Numbered from the stretch's first letter, positions 8,518 through 18,820 are shown. The stretch: 64,000 bases of DNA from Streptomyces vietnamensis (GCF_000830005.1 NZ_CP010407.1:2399001-2463000); one strand, 5' to 3'. Numbers and translations: made by a program. Notes: generated by a model from the letters alone, not told the origin.

Positions 8518-10023
8518 GTGACTGCTCTCACTCTCAGCACTGCCGGCGCGGCGACGCTGCGCGCCGACGCCCTCGTCGTCGGCGTCGCGAAGTCCGGGAA
8601 GACGCTCGTCGTCGCCCCGGGCGCCGAGGCCGTCGACAAGGCCTTCGACGGCCGGCTCGCCGCCGTCCTGGAGACCCTGGGCGCCTCGGGTGCCGAAGGT
8701 GAGGCGACGAAGCTGCCCGCCCCCGCCGGTCTCAAGGCCCCCGTCGTCCTGGCCGTCGGCCTCGGCGCGGCCCCCGAGGACGGCGAGTCCTTCGGCGCGG
8801 AGACCCTGCGCCGCGCCGCCGGCACCGCCGCCCGTACCCTGACCGGCTCGAAGAAGGCCGCGTTCGCGCTGCCGATCGCCACCGCCGAGGACGCCGGCGC
8901 CATCGCGGAGGGCGCCCTGCTCGGCGCGTACGCCTACACCGCGTACCAGGACGGCAAGGACGCGAAGAAGCCCCTCGCCGAGGTGGCCCTGCTCGGTGCC
9001 AAGCCGCGCGACAAGGCCCACAAGGCCGCCGCCGAGCGCTCCCAGGCGATCGCCGAGGAGATCAACCGCGCCCGCGACCTGATCAACCAGCCGCCGAACG
9101 ACCTGACCCCGGCCGCCTTCGCCGCCGTCGCCCAGGCCGCCGGCAAGGAGCACGGCCTCAAGGTCCAGGTCCTCGACGAGAAGGCGCTCACCAAGGGCGG
9201 CTTCGGCGGCATCCTCGGCGTCGGCAACGGCTCCGTGAACCCGCCGCGCCTGGTCCGCATCGCCTACACCCACCCGAAGGCGGAGAAGACCCTCGCCCTG
9301 GTCGGCAAGGGCATCACCTACGACTCGGGCGGCATCTCCCTGAAGCCGGCCGGCCACAACGAGACGATGAAGTGCGACATGAGCGGCGCCGCCGCCGTGT
9401 TCTCCGCCGTCGTCGCCGCGTCCCGCCTCGGCCTCGAGGTCAACGTCACGGGCTGGCTCGCCCTCGCGGAGAACATGCCGTCCGGCTCCGCCACCCGCCC
9501 GGGTGACGTCCTTCGCATGTACAGCGGCAAGACCGTCGAGGTCCTGAACACCGACGCCGAGGGCCGGCTCGTCCTCGCCGACGCGATCACCAAGGCCTCC
9601 GAGGAGCACCCGGACGCGATCGTCGACGTGGCGACCCTGACCGGCGCCATGGTCCTGGCCCTGGGCGACCGCACCTTCGGCATCATGGCCAACGACGACG
9701 ACTACCGGACCGCGATCCACGAGATCGCCGAGGAGGTCGGCGAGCAGTCCTGGCCGATGCCGCTCCCCGCGGACCTGCGCAAGACCATGGACTCCCCCAC
9801 CGCCGACATGGCGAACATGGGCGTCCGGATGGGCGGCGGCCTGGTCGCCGGTCTCTTCCTGCAGGAGTTCGTGGGCGAGGGCATCACCTGGGCCCACCTG
9901 GACATCGCGGGCCCGGCCTTCCACGAGGGCGCCCCGTACGGCTACACCCCGAAGGGCGGCACCGGCTCCTCGGTCCGCACCCTGGTGAAGCTGGCCGAGC
10001 GCACGGCGGCCGGCGAGCTCTGA
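8518..10023 (+). CDS. pepA: Leucyl aminopeptidase (M17)
   Basis: 501 residues from the GTG at 8518 (VTALTLSTAGAATLRADALVVGVAKSG). It is a cytosolic dinuclear-metal aminopeptidase removing N-terminal residues from peptides. The C-terminal catalytic domain is intact: LVGKGITYDSGGISLKP (Lys and Asp metal ligands), MKCDMSGAA, the family signature NTDAEGRLVLAD (positions about 9547-9582) and WAHLDIAGPA. The N-terminal domain is the usual macro-like fold. Length is normal. A strong hairpin terminator follows directly, so pepA is probably monocistronic. Confidence 0.96.
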   Translation: MTALTLSTAGAATLRADALVVGVAKSGKTLVVAPGAEAVDKAFDGRLAAVLETLGASGAEGEATKLPAPAGLKAPVVLAVGLGAAPEDGESFGAETLRRAAGTAARTLTGSKKAAFALPIATAEDAGAIAEGALLGAYAYTAYQDGKDAKKPLAEVALLGAKPRDKAHKAAAERSQAIAEEINRARDLINQPPNDLTPAAFAAVAQAAGKEHGLKVQVLDEKALTKGGFGGILGVGNGSVNPPRLVRIAYTHPKAEKTLALVGKGITYDSGGISLKPAGHNETMKCDMSGAAAVFSAVVAASRLGLEVNVTGWLALAENMPSGSATRPGDVLRMYSGKTVEVLNTDAEGRLVLADAITKASEEHPDAIVDVATLTGAMVLALGDRTFGIMANDDDYRTAIHEIAEEVGEQSWPMPLPADLRKTMDSPTADMANMGVRMGGGLVAGLFLQEFVGEGITWAHLDIAGPAFHEGAPYGYTPKGGTGSSVRTLVKLAERTAAGEL

Positions 10024-10034
10024 TCGCACCCGTG

Positions 10035-10075
10035 ACAGGTACGGCCCCGGGCTCCGAGCCCGGGGCCGTACCTGT
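10035..10075 (+). terminator. Intrinsic-type hairpin after pepA
   Basis: A perfect 20-bp inverted repeat (arms 10035-10054 and 10056-10075) beginning 12 bases after the pepA stop. No clear T-tract follows, as is common in Streptomyces. Confidence 0.85.
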
Positions 10076-10302
10076 TCGCCGACGACGAAATCCGTAGGTT
10101 CGTCCGTGCTCGTGAGCCCGCCGTACGGACGATCGGCCGTCTCAGAGCCCGGCCCCGCGTCCCGTCGCCCGTCAACAAGTGCGAAGATGGGTTCTCGGCA
10201 GGACAGGGCCCCCACCACAGGGCCGAAATAAAGCGGCCGGACACCAGCCGCCGCCCGGTCGTCGACGACCGGCGACGAGCGCACATGCATGGAGGACGTG
10301 AC

Positions 10303-11691
10303 GTGGCGAACGACGCCAGCACCGTTTTCGACCTAGTGATCCTCGGCGGCGGTAGCGGCGGTTACGCCGCGGCGCTGCGCGGAGCGCAGCTGGGCCTGGA
10401 CGTCGCACTGATCGAGAAGAACAAGCTCGGCGGCACCTGCCTGCACAACGGCTGCATCCCGACGAAGGCCCTGCTCCACGCCGGCGAGGTCGCCGACCAG
10501 GCGCGCGAGGCGGAGCAGTTCGGTGTCAAGGCCTCCTTCGAGGGCATCGACATCAAGGCCGTGCACAAGTACAAGGACGACGTGATCTCGGGCCTGTACA
10601 AGGGTCTGCAGGGTCTCGTCGCCTCCCGCAAGGTGACCTACATCGAGGGCACCGGCCACCTGTCCTCCCCGACCTCCGTCGACGTGGACGGCCGTCGCGT
10701 CGAGGGTCGTCACGTTCTCCTGGCCACGGGTTCCGTGCCGAAGTCCCTGCCGGGTCTGGAGATCGACGGCAACCGGATCATCTCCTCGGACCACGCGCTG
10801 ACCCTGGACCGGGTCCCGGAGTCCGCGATCATCCTCGGCGGCGGCGTCATCGGCGTCGAGTTCGCCTCCGCGTGGAAGTCCTTCGGCACCGACGTCACCG
10901 TCATCGAGGGCCTGAAGCACCTCGTCCCGGTCGAGGACGAGAACAGCTCGAAGCTTCTTGAGCGCGCGTTCCGCAAGCGCGGCATCAAGTTCAACCTCGG
11001 CACCTTCTTCCAGTCCGCCGAGTACACCGACAGCGGCGTCAAGGTCACCCTGGCCGACGGCAAGACCTTCGAGGCCGAGGTCCTCCTGGTCGCCATCGGC
11101 CGCGGCCCGGTCTCCGCCGGTCTCGGTTACGAGGAGCAGGGCGTCGCGATGGACCGCGGCTACGTCCTGGTCGACGAGTACATGCGCACCAACGTGCCGA
11201 CGATCTCGGCCGTGGGCGACCTCGTCCCGACGCTCCAGCTCGCGCACGTCGGCTTCGCCGAGGGCATCCTCGTCGCGGAGCGCCTGGCCGGTCTGAAGAC
11301 CGTCCCGATCGACTACGACGGTGTGCCCCGGGTGACGTACTGCCACCCCGAGGTCGCCTCCGTCGGCATCACCGAGGCCAAGGCCAAGGAGATCTACGGC
11401 GCGGACAAGGTCGTCGCCCTGAAGTACAACCTCGCGGGCAACGGCAAGAGCAAGATCCTCAAGACCGCGGGCGAGATCAAGCTCGTCCAGGTCAAGGACG
11501 GTGCCGTGGTCGGCGTCCACATGGTCGGTGACCGCATGGGCGAGCAGGTCGGCGAAGCGCAGCTGATCTACAACTGGGAGGCGCTGCCGGCCGAGGTCGC
11601 GCAGCTCATCCACGCCCACCCGACGCAGAACGAGGCGCTCGGCGAGGCCCACCTGGCCCTGGCCGGCAAGCCTCTGCACTCCCACGACTGA
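10303..11691 (+). CDS. lpdA: Dihydrolipoyl dehydrogenase (E3)
   Basis: 462 residues. It reoxidises dihydrolipoyl groups on E2 subunits of 2-oxoacid dehydrogenase complexes using FAD and NAD+. Visible motifs are the FAD Rossmann [21 protein letters not shown], the redox disulfide [17 protein letters not shown], the NAD-binding [36 protein letters not shown], and the C-terminal His-Glu dyad in [11 protein letters not shown] chose GTG 10303 because GGAGG lies at 10291-10295 and the protein then starts [12 protein letters not shown]. An in-frame ATG at 10285 would add six residues and lacks such a site. It is followed 62 bp later by sucB, forming a functional pair. Confidence 0.96.
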   Translation: MANDASTVFDLVILGGGSGGYAAALRGAQLGLDVALIEKNKLGGTCLHNGCIPTKALLHAGEVADQAREAEQFGVKASFEGIDIKAVHKYKDDVISGLYKGLQGLVASRKVTYIEGTGHLSSPTSVDVDGRRVEGRHVLLATGSVPKSLPGLEIDGNRIISSDHALTLDRVPESAIILGGGVIGVEFASAWKSFGTDVTVIEGLKHLVPVEDENSSKLLERAFRKRGIKFNLGTFFQSAEYTDSGVKVTLADGKTFEAEVLLVAIGRGPVSAGLGYEEQGVAMDRGYVLVDEYMRTNVPTISAVGDLVPTLQLAHVGFAEGILVAERLAGLKTVPIDYDGVPRVTYCHPEVASVGITEAKAKEIYGADKVVALKYNLAGNGKSKILKTAGEIKLVQVKDGAVVGVHMVGDRMGEQVGEAQLIYNWEALPAEVAQLIHAHPTQNEALGEAHLALAGKPLHSHD

Positions 11692-11753
11692 CGCTCACGT
11701 CATCACAGGGCGCGACGACCACTTTCCGCAATTCGTTAGGAGCAACTGAAACC

Positions 11754-13559
11754 ATGTCGGTTTCCGTAACCCTGCCGGCGCTCGGCGAGAGCGTCACCGA
11801 GGGCACCGTCACCCGCTGGCTCAAGGCCGAGGGCGAGCGCGTCGAGGCCGACGAGCCGCTGCTCGAGGTCTCGACCGACAAGGTCGACACCGAGATCCCC
11901 GCCCCCGCCTCGGGCATCCTGGCCTCCATCAAGGTCGCCGAGGACGAGACGGTCGAGGTCGGCGCCGAGCTGGCCATCATCGACGACGGCTCCGGCGCTC
12001 CGGCCGCCGCTCCGGCCCCGGCCGCCGAGGCCGCCCCGGCGCCCGCCGCCGAGGCCCCGGCCGCTCCGGCCCCCGTGGCCGAGGCCCCCGCCGCCCCGGC
12101 GCCCGCCGCCGAGGCTCCGGCCGCCGCCCCCGCCGGTGCCGCCCAGGGCACCGACGTCGTCCTGCCGGCGCTCGGCGAGTCCGTCACCGAGGGCACCGTC
12201 ACCCGCTGGCTGAAGTCGGTCGGCGAGACCGTCGAGGCCGACGAGCCGCTGCTCGAGGTCTCCACGGACAAGGTCGACACCGAGATCCCCGCCCCCGCCT
12301 CCGGCGTTCTCCTGGAGATCGTCGTCGGCGAGGACGAGACCGCCGAGGTCGGCGCCAAGCTGGCCGTCATCGGTGCCGCGGGTGCCGCTCCGGCCGCCGC
12401 CGCCCCGGCCCCGGCCGCCGCTCCGGCCCCCGCCGCTGCTCCGGCCCCCGCCGCCGCTCCGGCTGCCGCTGCTCCGGCTCCGGCCGCCCCGGCCGCTCCG
12501 GCTCCGGCCCCCGCGCCGGTCGCCCCGGCCGCCCCGGCCCCGGCTCCGGCCGCTCCGGTCGCCGCCGCCCCGTCCATCGCTCCGGCCGTCGTGACCCCGG
12601 TCCCGGCGACCCCCGCGGCCGCCCCGGCCGAGGACGGCGCGTACGTGACCCCGCTGGTCCGCAAGCTCGCCACCGAGAACGGCGTCGACCTGGCGTCCGT
12701 CAAGGGCTCCGGCGTCGGCGGCCGCATCCGCAAGCAGGACGTCCTCGCGGCCGCCGAGGCCAAGAAGGCCGCCGCTGCCGCTCCCGTCGCCGCCGCTCCG
12801 GCCGCCGCCGCGAAGGCCCCCGCCCTGGAGGTCTCCCCGCTGCGTGGCCAGACGGTCAAGATGACCCGCATGCGCAAGGTCATCGGCGACAACATGATGA
12901 AGGCGCTGCACGGCCAGGCCCAGCTGTCCTCGGTCGTCGAGGTCGACATCACCAAGCTGATGAAGCTGCGCGCCCGCGCCAAGGACGCGTTCGCCGCCCG
13001 TGAGGGCGTCAAGCTCTCCCCGATGCCGTTCTTCGTGAAGGCGGCGGCCCAGGCGCTGAAGGCCCACCCGGTCATCAACGCCCGGATCAACGAGGACGAG
13101 GGCACCATCACGTACTTCGACTCGGAGAACATCGGCATCGCCGTCGACTCCGAGAAGGGTCTGATGACGCCGGTCATCAAGGGTGCGGGCGACCTGAACA
13201 TCGCCGGCATCTCCAAGGCCACGGCCGAGCTGGCCGGCAAGGTCCGCGCCAGCAAGATCACGCCGGACGAGCTGTCCGGTGCGACCTTCACCATCAGCAA
13301 CACCGGCTCGCGCGGTGCGCTGTTCGACACGATCATCGTGCCGCCGAACCAGGTCGCCATCCTGGGCATCGGTGCCACGGTCAAGCGTCCGGCCGTCATC
13401 GAGACCGCCGAGGGCACCGTCATCGGCGTCCGCGACATGACCTACCTGACGCTCTCCTACGACCACCGTCTGGTGGACGGCGCCGACGCCGCCCGCTACC
13501 TGACGGCCGTCAAGGCGATCCTGGAGGCCGGCGAGTTCGAGGTCGACCTCGGTCTGTAA
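11754..13559 (+). CDS. sucB: 2-oxoacid dehydrogenase E2 (dihydrolipoyl succinyltransferase type)
   Basis: 601 residues. There are two N-terminal lipoyl domains, each with the [12 protein letters not shown] motif (lipoyl lysines about K43 and K172), separated by Ala/Pro-rich swinging-arm linkers. The second linker (about 205-290) is almost pure Ala/Pro. A peripheral subunit-binding domain follows ([34 protein letters not shown]), then the catalytic acyltransferase core ending in [15 protein letters not shown] with the HxxxDG active site. AGGAG precedes the ATG. Actinobacterial E2 enzymes of this type serve both the pyruvate and 2-oxoglutarate complexes, so sucB is a conventional name and the acyl specificity is not proven here. 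It depends on LipA/LipB encoded at 30-32 kb. Confidence 0.93.
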   Translation: MSVSVTLPALGESVTEGTVTRWLKAEGERVEADEPLLEVSTDKVDTEIPAPASGILASIKVAEDETVEVGAELAIIDDGSGAPAAAPAPAAEAAPAPAAEAPAAPAPVAEAPAAPAPAAEAPAAAPAGAAQGTDVVLPALGESVTEGTVTRWLKSVGETVEADEPLLEVSTDKVDTEIPAPASGVLLEIVVGEDETAEVGAKLAVIGAAGAAPAAAAPAPAAAPAPAAAPAPAAAPAAAAPAPAAPAAPAPAPAPVAPAAPAPAPAAPVAAAPSIAPAVVTPVPATPAAAPAEDGAYVTPLVRKLATENGVDLASVKGSGVGGRIRKQDVLAAAEAKKAAAAAPVAAAPAAAAKAPALEVSPLRGQTVKMTRMRKVIGDNMMKALHGQAQLSSVVEVDITKLMKLRARAKDAFAAREGVKLSPMPFFVKAAAQALKAHPVINARINEDEGTITYFDSENIGIAVDSEKGLMTPVIKGAGDLNIAGISKATAELAGKVRASKITPDELSGATFTISNTGSRGALFDTIIVPPNQVAILGIGATVKRPAVIETAEGTVIGVRDMTYLTLSYDHRLVDGADAARYLTAVKAILEAGEFEVDLGL

Positions 13560-13608
13560 GGCACGGATGAGGCACGCTGCCGATAAGGCAACGTAACGAG
13601 CCTCACCT

Positions 13609-13650
13609 GCGGCGCCCCCGCCCGGAAGTGTTTCCGGACGGGGGCGCCGC
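13609..13650 (+). terminator. Hairpin after sucB
   Basis: 18-bp inverted repeat (13609-13626 with 13633-13650, one mismatch) with a 6-base loop, 49 bases after the sucB stop. It separates lpdA-sucB from the GntR gene. Confidence 0.8.
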
Positions 13651-13690
13651 CGTATTGTCTAAGGGTCAACACTCCCCGAGGAGCCGCTTC

Positions 13691-14314
13691 ATGACCGTCC
13701 CCGTCGTCCACTCGCTGCGCGAGCAGATCCGCGAGCACATCGTGGAGGGGATCGTCAGCGGGCGCTGGAAGCCGGGCGAGCGCATCGTGGAGCGCCGGAT
13801 CGCGACCGAGCTGGAGGTCTCCCAGACCCCGGTCCGCGAGGCGCTGCGCGAGCTGGAGTCGCTGCGGCTGATCGAGTCCGCGCCCAACAAGGGCGTCCGG
13901 GTCCGCAACCTGACCGCGGCCGACCTGGAGGAGAGCTACCCCGTACGCGCCGGTCTGGAGCAGATCGCGGCCGAGCTGGCGGCCGGGCGGCTCGCGGCGG
14001 ACTGCTCGGCCCTGGAGCCGCACGTGGCGGCCCTGTACGAGGCGGACGCGGCCATGGACGGGACGGCGCAGGTGCGGCACACGGTGGCCTTCCACCGGGA
14101 GCTGGTGAAGGCGGCCGGGAACGGCGTCCTGCTGCACACCTGGGAGACGCTCGGCATCGAGGTCTTCACGGCCCTGTCGATCCGCTGGCTCGGCACGGTC
14201 CAGAAGTCGTACGCGGAGGAGCACCAGGAGCTCGTGGAGGCCTTCCGGCGGGGCGACCCGAACATCGGTGCCCTGGTGAAGGCGCACGTCCTGGGCTGCG
14301 CCCCGCGAGCCTGA
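13691..14314 (+). CDS. GntR-family regulator (FadR/FCD subfamily)
   Basis: 207 residues from ATG 13691 with GAGGAG just upstream. The N-terminal winged helix (SLREQIREHIVEGIVSGRWKPGERIVERRIATELEVSQTPVREALRELESLRLIESAPNKG-type) is typical GntR; the recognition helix lies around VSQTPVREALRELE. The rest is all-helical, with FHRELVKAAGN and a C-terminal H..AH element as in FCD effector domains that bind metal and carboxylates. It lies between sucB and aceE, which suggests control of central carbon genes by an organic acid, but no target is shown. A hairpin terminator follows. Confidence 0.9.
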   Translation: MTVPVVHSLREQIREHIVEGIVSGRWKPGERIVERRIATELEVSQTPVREALRELESLRLIESAPNKGVRVRNLTAADLEESYPVRAGLEQIAAELAAGRLAADCSALEPHVAALYEADAAMDGTAQVRHTVAFHRELVKAAGNGVLLHTWETLGIEVFTALSIRWLGTVQKSYAEEHQELVEAFRRGDPNIGALVKAHVLGCAPRA

Positions 14315-14334
14315 GCCACGGATGTACGCACAGT

Positions 14335-14364
14335 GAGCGGGTCCGTCCTCCGACGGGCCCGCTC
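14335..14364 (+). terminator. Hairpin after the GntR gene
   Basis: 13-bp inverted repeat (14335-14347 with 14352-14364, one mismatch) 20 bases after the stop codon. Confidence 0.7.
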
Positions 14365-14424
14365 ATTCGTGCGCGCGCACCCTCATACAACCAGCCCCAC
14401 CTGCGAAAACAGGACAGAAAACAA

Positions 14425-14459
14425 GGCACCGGGTGCCCTTTTCCTTGGCACCCTGTGCC
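14425..14459 (+). promoter_or_regulatory. Paired palindromic operator candidate upstream of aceE
   Basis: Two 13-bp near-identical palindromes, GGCACCGGGTGCC (14425-14437) and GGCACCCTGTGCC (14447-14459), lie 22 bp apart centre to centre, i.e. two helical turns. An AT-richer stretch with GATCGATCATCGATCG follows about 40 bp downstream, and the aceE ATG is at 14617. The arrangement is that of two dimer sites on one face of the DNA. The cognate regulator is unknown; the adjacent GntR protein is one candidate. Confidence 0.6.
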
Positions 14460-14616
14460 GACTTTCTCGATCCGAAGAGGTTTTCGCCTTCAACCCTTTG
14501 ATCGATCATCGATCGCCGGTTTACAGTCTTCGGCGGGCCGCCACCCGGCCCATCGCCCTGTCCTGCCAGACAAGGCCCCCTTATCTCCACCCTCATCTGT
14601 CCGGAAGGCGGCGATC

Positions 14617-17322
14617 ATGACCGATCCCGTAGGCAAGATTCCGAGCGAGCTCGACCAGCTCCCGGACCGTGACACCGAGGAGACCGCCGAGTGGGCGGCC
14701 TCCCTGGACGCCGTCACCAAGGCCGCCGGCCCCCACCGGGCCGCCTACCTGATGCGTCGTACCCTCCAGCACGCCGAGGGCGCGGGCCTGGCCCTGCCCA
14801 AGCTCCTGGAGACGGACTACGTCAACACCATCCCCACCTCCGCCGAGCCCTCGATCACCGAGTTCGGCGGCGACGAGGAGATGGAGCGGAAGATCACCGC
14901 GTGGAACCGCTGGAACGCGGCCGCGATGGTCACCCGCGGCTCCAAGCACGGCGTCGGCGGCCACATCGCCACCTTCGCCTCCGCGGCCTGGCTCTACGAG
15001 ACCGGCTTCAACCACTTCTTCAAGGGCAAGGAAGCCGACGGTTCCGGCGACCAGCTCTACATCCAGGGCCACGCCTCCCCCGGCATCTACGCCCGCGCCT
15101 TCCTCGACGGGCGCCTGAACGAGGCCCACCTCGACAACTTCCGGCAGGAGTCCGGCGGCAACGGCCTGCCCTCCTACCCGCACCCGCGCCGCCTCCCCTG
15201 GCTGTGGGAGTTCCCCACCGTCTCCATGGGTCTGGGCCCGCTCTCCGCGATCTACCAGGCGCGCTTCAACCGCTACCTGACCAACCGCTCCATCAAGGAC
15301 GTCTCCGCCTCGCACGTGTGGGCGTTCCTCGGTGACGGCGAGATGGACGAGCCCGAGTCGACCGCGGCCCTCGCCCTGGCGGCCCGCGAGGGTCTGGACA
15401 ACCTGACCTTCGTCATCAACTGCAACCTGCAGCGCCTCGACGGCCCGGTCCGTGCCAACTTCAAGATCGTGCAGGAGCTGGAGGCCCAGTTCCGCGGCGC
15501 CGGCTGGAACGTCGTGAAGTCGCTGTGGGGCAACGCCTGGGACGAGCTGTTCGCGCTCGACACCACCGGTGCGCTCGTCCGCCGCCTCCGCGAGGTCCCG
15601 GACGCGCAGGTCCAGACGTACCAGACCCGCGACGCCGCCTACATCCGCCAGGACTTCTTCGGCAAGGACCCGGCGCTCGTCGCGATGGCGCAGCTGCTGT
15701 CCGACGACAAGATCCTCGAGTGCTTCCACCTCTCCCGCGGTGGCCACGAGCCGCGCAAGGTGTACGCCGCGTACAAGGCCGCCCTGGAGTTCAAGGGCGC
15801 GCCGACGGTCATCCTCGCGCAGACCGTCAAGGGCTTCACCCTGGGTGAGGGCTTCGCGTCGAAGAACGCGAACCACCAGATGAAGAAGCTGACGACGGAC
15901 GAGTTCAAGAACATGCGTGACCTTCTTGAGCTGCCGATCTCGGACGCCCAGTTCGTCGACGGCGTGGTCCCCTACGGCCACCCGGGCGCCGACTCCCCCG
16001 AGGTGCGCTACCTCCAGGAGCGCCGCGCGGCCCTCGGCGGCCCGGCCCCGGCCCGCCGCACCCACGCGCTCGCCCCGCTGCCGGCCCCGGCCGACAAGGC
16101 GTTCGCCGCCTTCGACAAGGGCTCCGGCTCGCAGTCGATGGCCACGACGATGGCGTTCGTGCGACTGATCAAGGACCTGATCCGCGACAAGGAGACCGGC
16201 AAGCGCTGGGTCCCGATCGTCCCGGACGAGGCCCGTACCTTCGGCATGGAGAGCCTCTTCCCCTCCCTCGGCATCTACTCGCCGAAGGGCCAGACGTACG
16301 AGCCGGTCGACCGCGACCAGCTGATGTACTACAAGGAGGCCAAGAACGGCCAGATCCTCAACGAGGGGATCACCGAGGCCGGTTCGATGGCCGACTTCAT
16401 CGCCGCTTCCACCGCGTACTCCACGCACGGCGAGGCGATGATCCCGTTCTACATCTTCTACTCGATGTTCGGCTGGCAGCGGACCGCCGACCAGATGTGG
16501 CAGCTCGGCGACCAGCTCGGCCGCGGCTTCCTCGTCGGCGCGACCGCCGGTCGTACGACCCTGACCGGTGAGGGCCTCCAGCACGCCGACGGCCACTCCC
16601 CCGTCATCGCGGCCACGAACCCGGCGGCGCTGACCTACGACCCGGCGTTCGCCTACGAGGTCGCGGCCATCGTCAAGGAGGGTCTGCGCCGGATGTACGG
16701 CGAGGCCGCCGAGGGCGAGGACCAGAACGTCTTCTACTACCTCACCGTCTACAACGAGCCGATGCCGCAGCCGGCCAAGCCGTCCGGCATCGACGAGGGC
16801 ATCATCAAGGGCCTCTACCGCTTCAACACGGCCGAGTCGGCCGGCCTGGAGCTGCCCGCGAACGCCTCGCGCATCCAGCTCCTCTCCTCCGGCACGGCCA
16901 TCCACTGGGCCCTGGAGGCGCAGAAGCTGCTCGCCGCCGAGTGGGGCGTGGCCGCCGACGTGTGGTCCGCGACCTCCTGGACCGAGCTGCGCCGCGACGC
17001 GCTGGAGGCCGACGCGGCCCTCCTGCGCGGCGAGGAGCAGGTGCCGTACATCCGCAAGGCACTCGAGGGCATCGACTCCCCGGTCCTCGCGGTCTCCGAC
17101 TACATGCGCCAGGTCCCCGACCAGATCGCGCAGTGGGTCGAGCAGGACTACAGCTCGCTGGGCGCCGACGGCTTCGGCCTCTCGGACACCCGCGAGGCGG
17201 CCCGCCGCCACTTCGGCGTCGACGCCCAGTCGATCGTCGTCGCGGCCCTGGCCCAGCTGGCCCGCCGCGGCGAGGTCCCGGCCTCGGCCGTGAAGGAGGC
17301 GCGCGAGCGCTACGGCCTGTAA
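14617..17322 (+). CDS. aceE: Pyruvate dehydrogenase E1, homodimeric type
   Basis: 901 residues from ATG 14617 with GGAAGG upstream. A thiamine-diphosphate enzyme that decarboxylates pyruvate and acetylates the E2 lipoyl arm. The ThDP motif is GDGEMDEPES followed by INCNLQRLDGPV (about 238-268). Other AceE blocks visible are SKHGVGGHIATFASAAWLYETGFNHFF, YIQGHASPGIYARAFLDGRL, PDEARTFGMESLFPSLGIY and GRTTLTGEGLQHADGHS. Length and domain order (PP, Pyr, C-terminal) are normal for the roughly 900-residue AceE class of actinobacteria and proteobacteria. It has its own 300-bp upstream region with an operator-like pair of palindromes and is probably monocistronic. Confidence 0.97.
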   Translation: MTDPVGKIPSELDQLPDRDTEETAEWAASLDAVTKAAGPHRAAYLMRRTLQHAEGAGLALPKLLETDYVNTIPTSAEPSITEFGGDEEMERKITAWNRWNAAAMVTRGSKHGVGGHIATFASAAWLYETGFNHFFKGKEADGSGDQLYIQGHASPGIYARAFLDGRLNEAHLDNFRQESGGNGLPSYPHPRRLPWLWEFPTVSMGLGPLSAIYQARFNRYLTNRSIKDVSASHVWAFLGDGEMDEPESTAALALAAREGLDNLTFVINCNLQRLDGPVRANFKIVQELEAQFRGAGWNVVKSLWGNAWDELFALDTTGALVRRLREVPDAQVQTYQTRDAAYIRQDFFGKDPALVAMAQLLSDDKILECFHLSRGGHEPRKVYAAYKAALEFKGAPTVILAQTVKGFTLGEGFASKNANHQMKKLTTDEFKNMRDLLELPISDAQFVDGVVPYGHPGADSPEVRYLQERRAALGGPAPARRTHALAPLPAPADKAFAAFDKGSGSQSMATTMAFVRLIKDLIRDKETGKRWVPIVPDEARTFGMESLFPSLGIYSPKGQTYEPVDRDQLMYYKEAKNGQILNEGITEAGSMADFIAASTAYSTHGEAMIPFYIFYSMFGWQRTADQMWQLGDQLGRGFLVGATAGRTTLTGEGLQHADGHSPVIAATNPAALTYDPAFAYEVAAIVKEGLRRMYGEAAEGEDQNVFYYLTVYNEPMPQPAKPSGIDEGIIKGLYRFNTAESAGLELPANASRIQLLSSGTAIHWALEAQKLLAAEWGVAADVWSATSWTELRRDALEADAALLRGEEQVPYIRKALEGIDSPVLAVSDYMRQVPDQIAQWVEQDYSSLGADGFGLSDTREAARRHFGVDAQSIVVAALAQLARRGEVPASAVKEARERYGL

Positions 17323-17337
17323 GGGCCTCCCATCCGT

Positions 17338-17381
17338 CCGAGGGGTCGCATCCGTACGCACATACGGAGGCGGCCCCTCGG
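17338..17381 (+). terminator. Hairpin between aceE and the convergent MFS gene
   Basis: CCGAGGGG (17338-17345) pairs with CCCCTCGG (17374-17381), enclosing an inner stem TCCGTA/TACGGA. It sits between convergent stops and could serve both genes. Confidence 0.65.
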
Positions 17382-17386
17382 TCGTT

Positions 17387-18820
17387 TCAGTTCCGGGTAC
17401 GGGGCCGGGCCAGCATCGCCCAGGCGGCGGGTGCGGTCGCCGCGAGCAGGGCGGCGGCCGTGCCCAGGGCCGGAAGGGCGTCGGCGGCGGTCAGGTAGAC
17501 GCCGCCGACGACGGCGACGCCGAGGGTGCCGCCGAGCTGCTGGACGGCGTTGAGCAGACCGGCGGCCGAGCCGGCTTCCTGGTCGGAGACGGGGCGCAGG
17601 GCCAGGGTGAAGAAGGGCGCGGTGAACAGGCCGACGCCGAGGCCGGCGAGAGCGAGCGCGAAGGGCAGGCCGAGGGGGTAATCGCCGGCCGGGACGGCCC
17701 GGTGGGCGAGCGCGGCGGCGGCCAGTCCTGCCGCGAGGACGACGAGGCCTGCGACCAGGACACGGGCCCCGCCGTACCGGGGAACGAGCCGGCTGCCTGC
17801 TGCCCCGGAACCGACGGCCAGGCCCGCGGACCAGGGCAGCAGGGTGAGGCCGGCGGTGAGCGGGCCCCTGCCGAGGCCGAGTTCCAGCTGGAGCACCACG
17901 GTGATCATGACGCCGTTCATGACGGCGAAGAACAGCGTCGAGGTGGCCAGCGCGGAGGGGAACGCCCGGCCCCGCAGCAGCGAGGGCTCGACGAGCGGAG
18001 TGCGGCCGGCGGCGGCCGCCCGGCGCTGGTGGGCGACGAACCCGGCCAGAACGAGCGCGCCGAGCCCGGCAGCGGCCCAGGCCCCCGCCCCCGGCACCCC
18101 CGTGCCCGCCGCGAGCGGGACCACGAGCAGCGCGGTGCCGGCCATGGCCAAAGCAGTGCCGAGGAGGTCGAGACGCGGTCGTACGGGGGCGCGGTCCTCG
18201 CGCAGCCGCGGGACGAGGGCCAGCACAACGGCGGCGAGCGGCAGGTTCACCAGGAACACCGCGCGCCACGAGCTGCCGAGGACGTCGGCGTGCGTGAGGA
18301 CGCCGCCCAGGACCGGCCCGAGGACGGCGGACAGGCCCATGACCGGCCCGATGGCGCCCAGCGCCTTGGACAGTTCGTCGCCGTCGAACATGGCCCGGAT
18401 GAGCCCGAGGGTCTGCGGGATGATCAGCGCGGCGGCCAGCCCCTGCGCCGCGCGCATCCCGATGAGAACGCCGGTGCCCGGAGCGAGCGCGCAGGCCAGC
18501 GAGGTGACCGCGAAGGCCGCGACGCCGATCCGGAAGACCCGGCGGCGCCCCGCGATGTCCCCGAGCCGGGCGGCGACGAGCAGCCCGAGGGCGAAGGCGA
18601 GGGTGTAGGCAGCGCTGAACCAGGGAATCGCGGCGACGGCCCCGCCGAGATCGTCATGGATGACGGGCCCGGCGACCTGGACGATCGTGGCGTCGAGCAG
18701 ATTCATGGCCTCCGCGACGAGGAGCGCGACCAGGGCGATCCACCGAGAGCGGTACGGGGCCGGGGCCGGGGCGAGGGTCGTGGGCTGGTGTGTCATGGGG
18801 ACCACCGTGGCGGCCGACAC
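17387..18820 (-). CDS. MFS transporter, DHA2-type (14-helix drug exporter-like)
   Basis: 477 residues. The N-terminal region RSRWIALVALLVAEAMNLLDATIVQVAGPVIHDDLGG matches the first helix of the EmrB/QacA family, with the usual LD-x-TIV motif. RLGDIAGRRRVF is the MFS motif A loop, and about fourteen hydrophobic segments follow. Such proteins use proton motive force to export small hydrophobic compounds. The start is probably the GTG at 18818-18820, preceded by GGAACC. An ATG at 18796 would drop eight residues. It is divergent from a Lrp-type regulator whose start is 68 bp away, the classical layout for a regulator controlling its own exporter. Confidence 0.9.
   Translation of the reverse strand: MSAATVVPMTHQPTTLAPAPAPYRSRWIALVALLVAEAMNLLDATIVQVAGPVIHDDLGGAVAAIPWFSAAYTLAFALGLLVAARLGDIAGRRRVFRIGVAAFAVTSLACALAPGTGVLIGMRAAQGLAAALIIPQTLGLIRAMFDGDELSKALGAIGPVMGLSAVLGPVLGGVLTHADVLGSSWRAVFLVNLPLAAVVLALVPRLREDRAPVRPRLDLLGTALAMAGTALLVVPLAAGTGVPGAGAWAAAGLGALVLAGFVAHQRRAAAAGRTPLVEPSLLRGRAFPSALATSTLFFAVMNGVMITVVLQLELGLGRGPLTAGLTLLPWSAGLAVGSGAAGSRLVPRYGGARVLVAGLVVLAAGLAAAALAHRAVPAGDYPLGLPFALALAGLGVGLFTAPFFTLALRPVSDQEAGSAAGLLNAVQQLGGTLGVAVVGGVYLTAADALPALGTAAALLAATAPAAWAMLARPRTRN

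Noticed and set aside
6649..10290. Very long minus-strand frame opposite pepA and across the deacetylase
   Set aside because: It is the usual high-GC antisense frame; its translation is Arg/Gly/Val-rich without domains while the plus frame gives clear PepA.
14593..17361. 922-codon minus-strand frame opposite aceE
   Set aside because: Shadow of aceE; no conserved motif, and AceE motifs are complete on the other strand.
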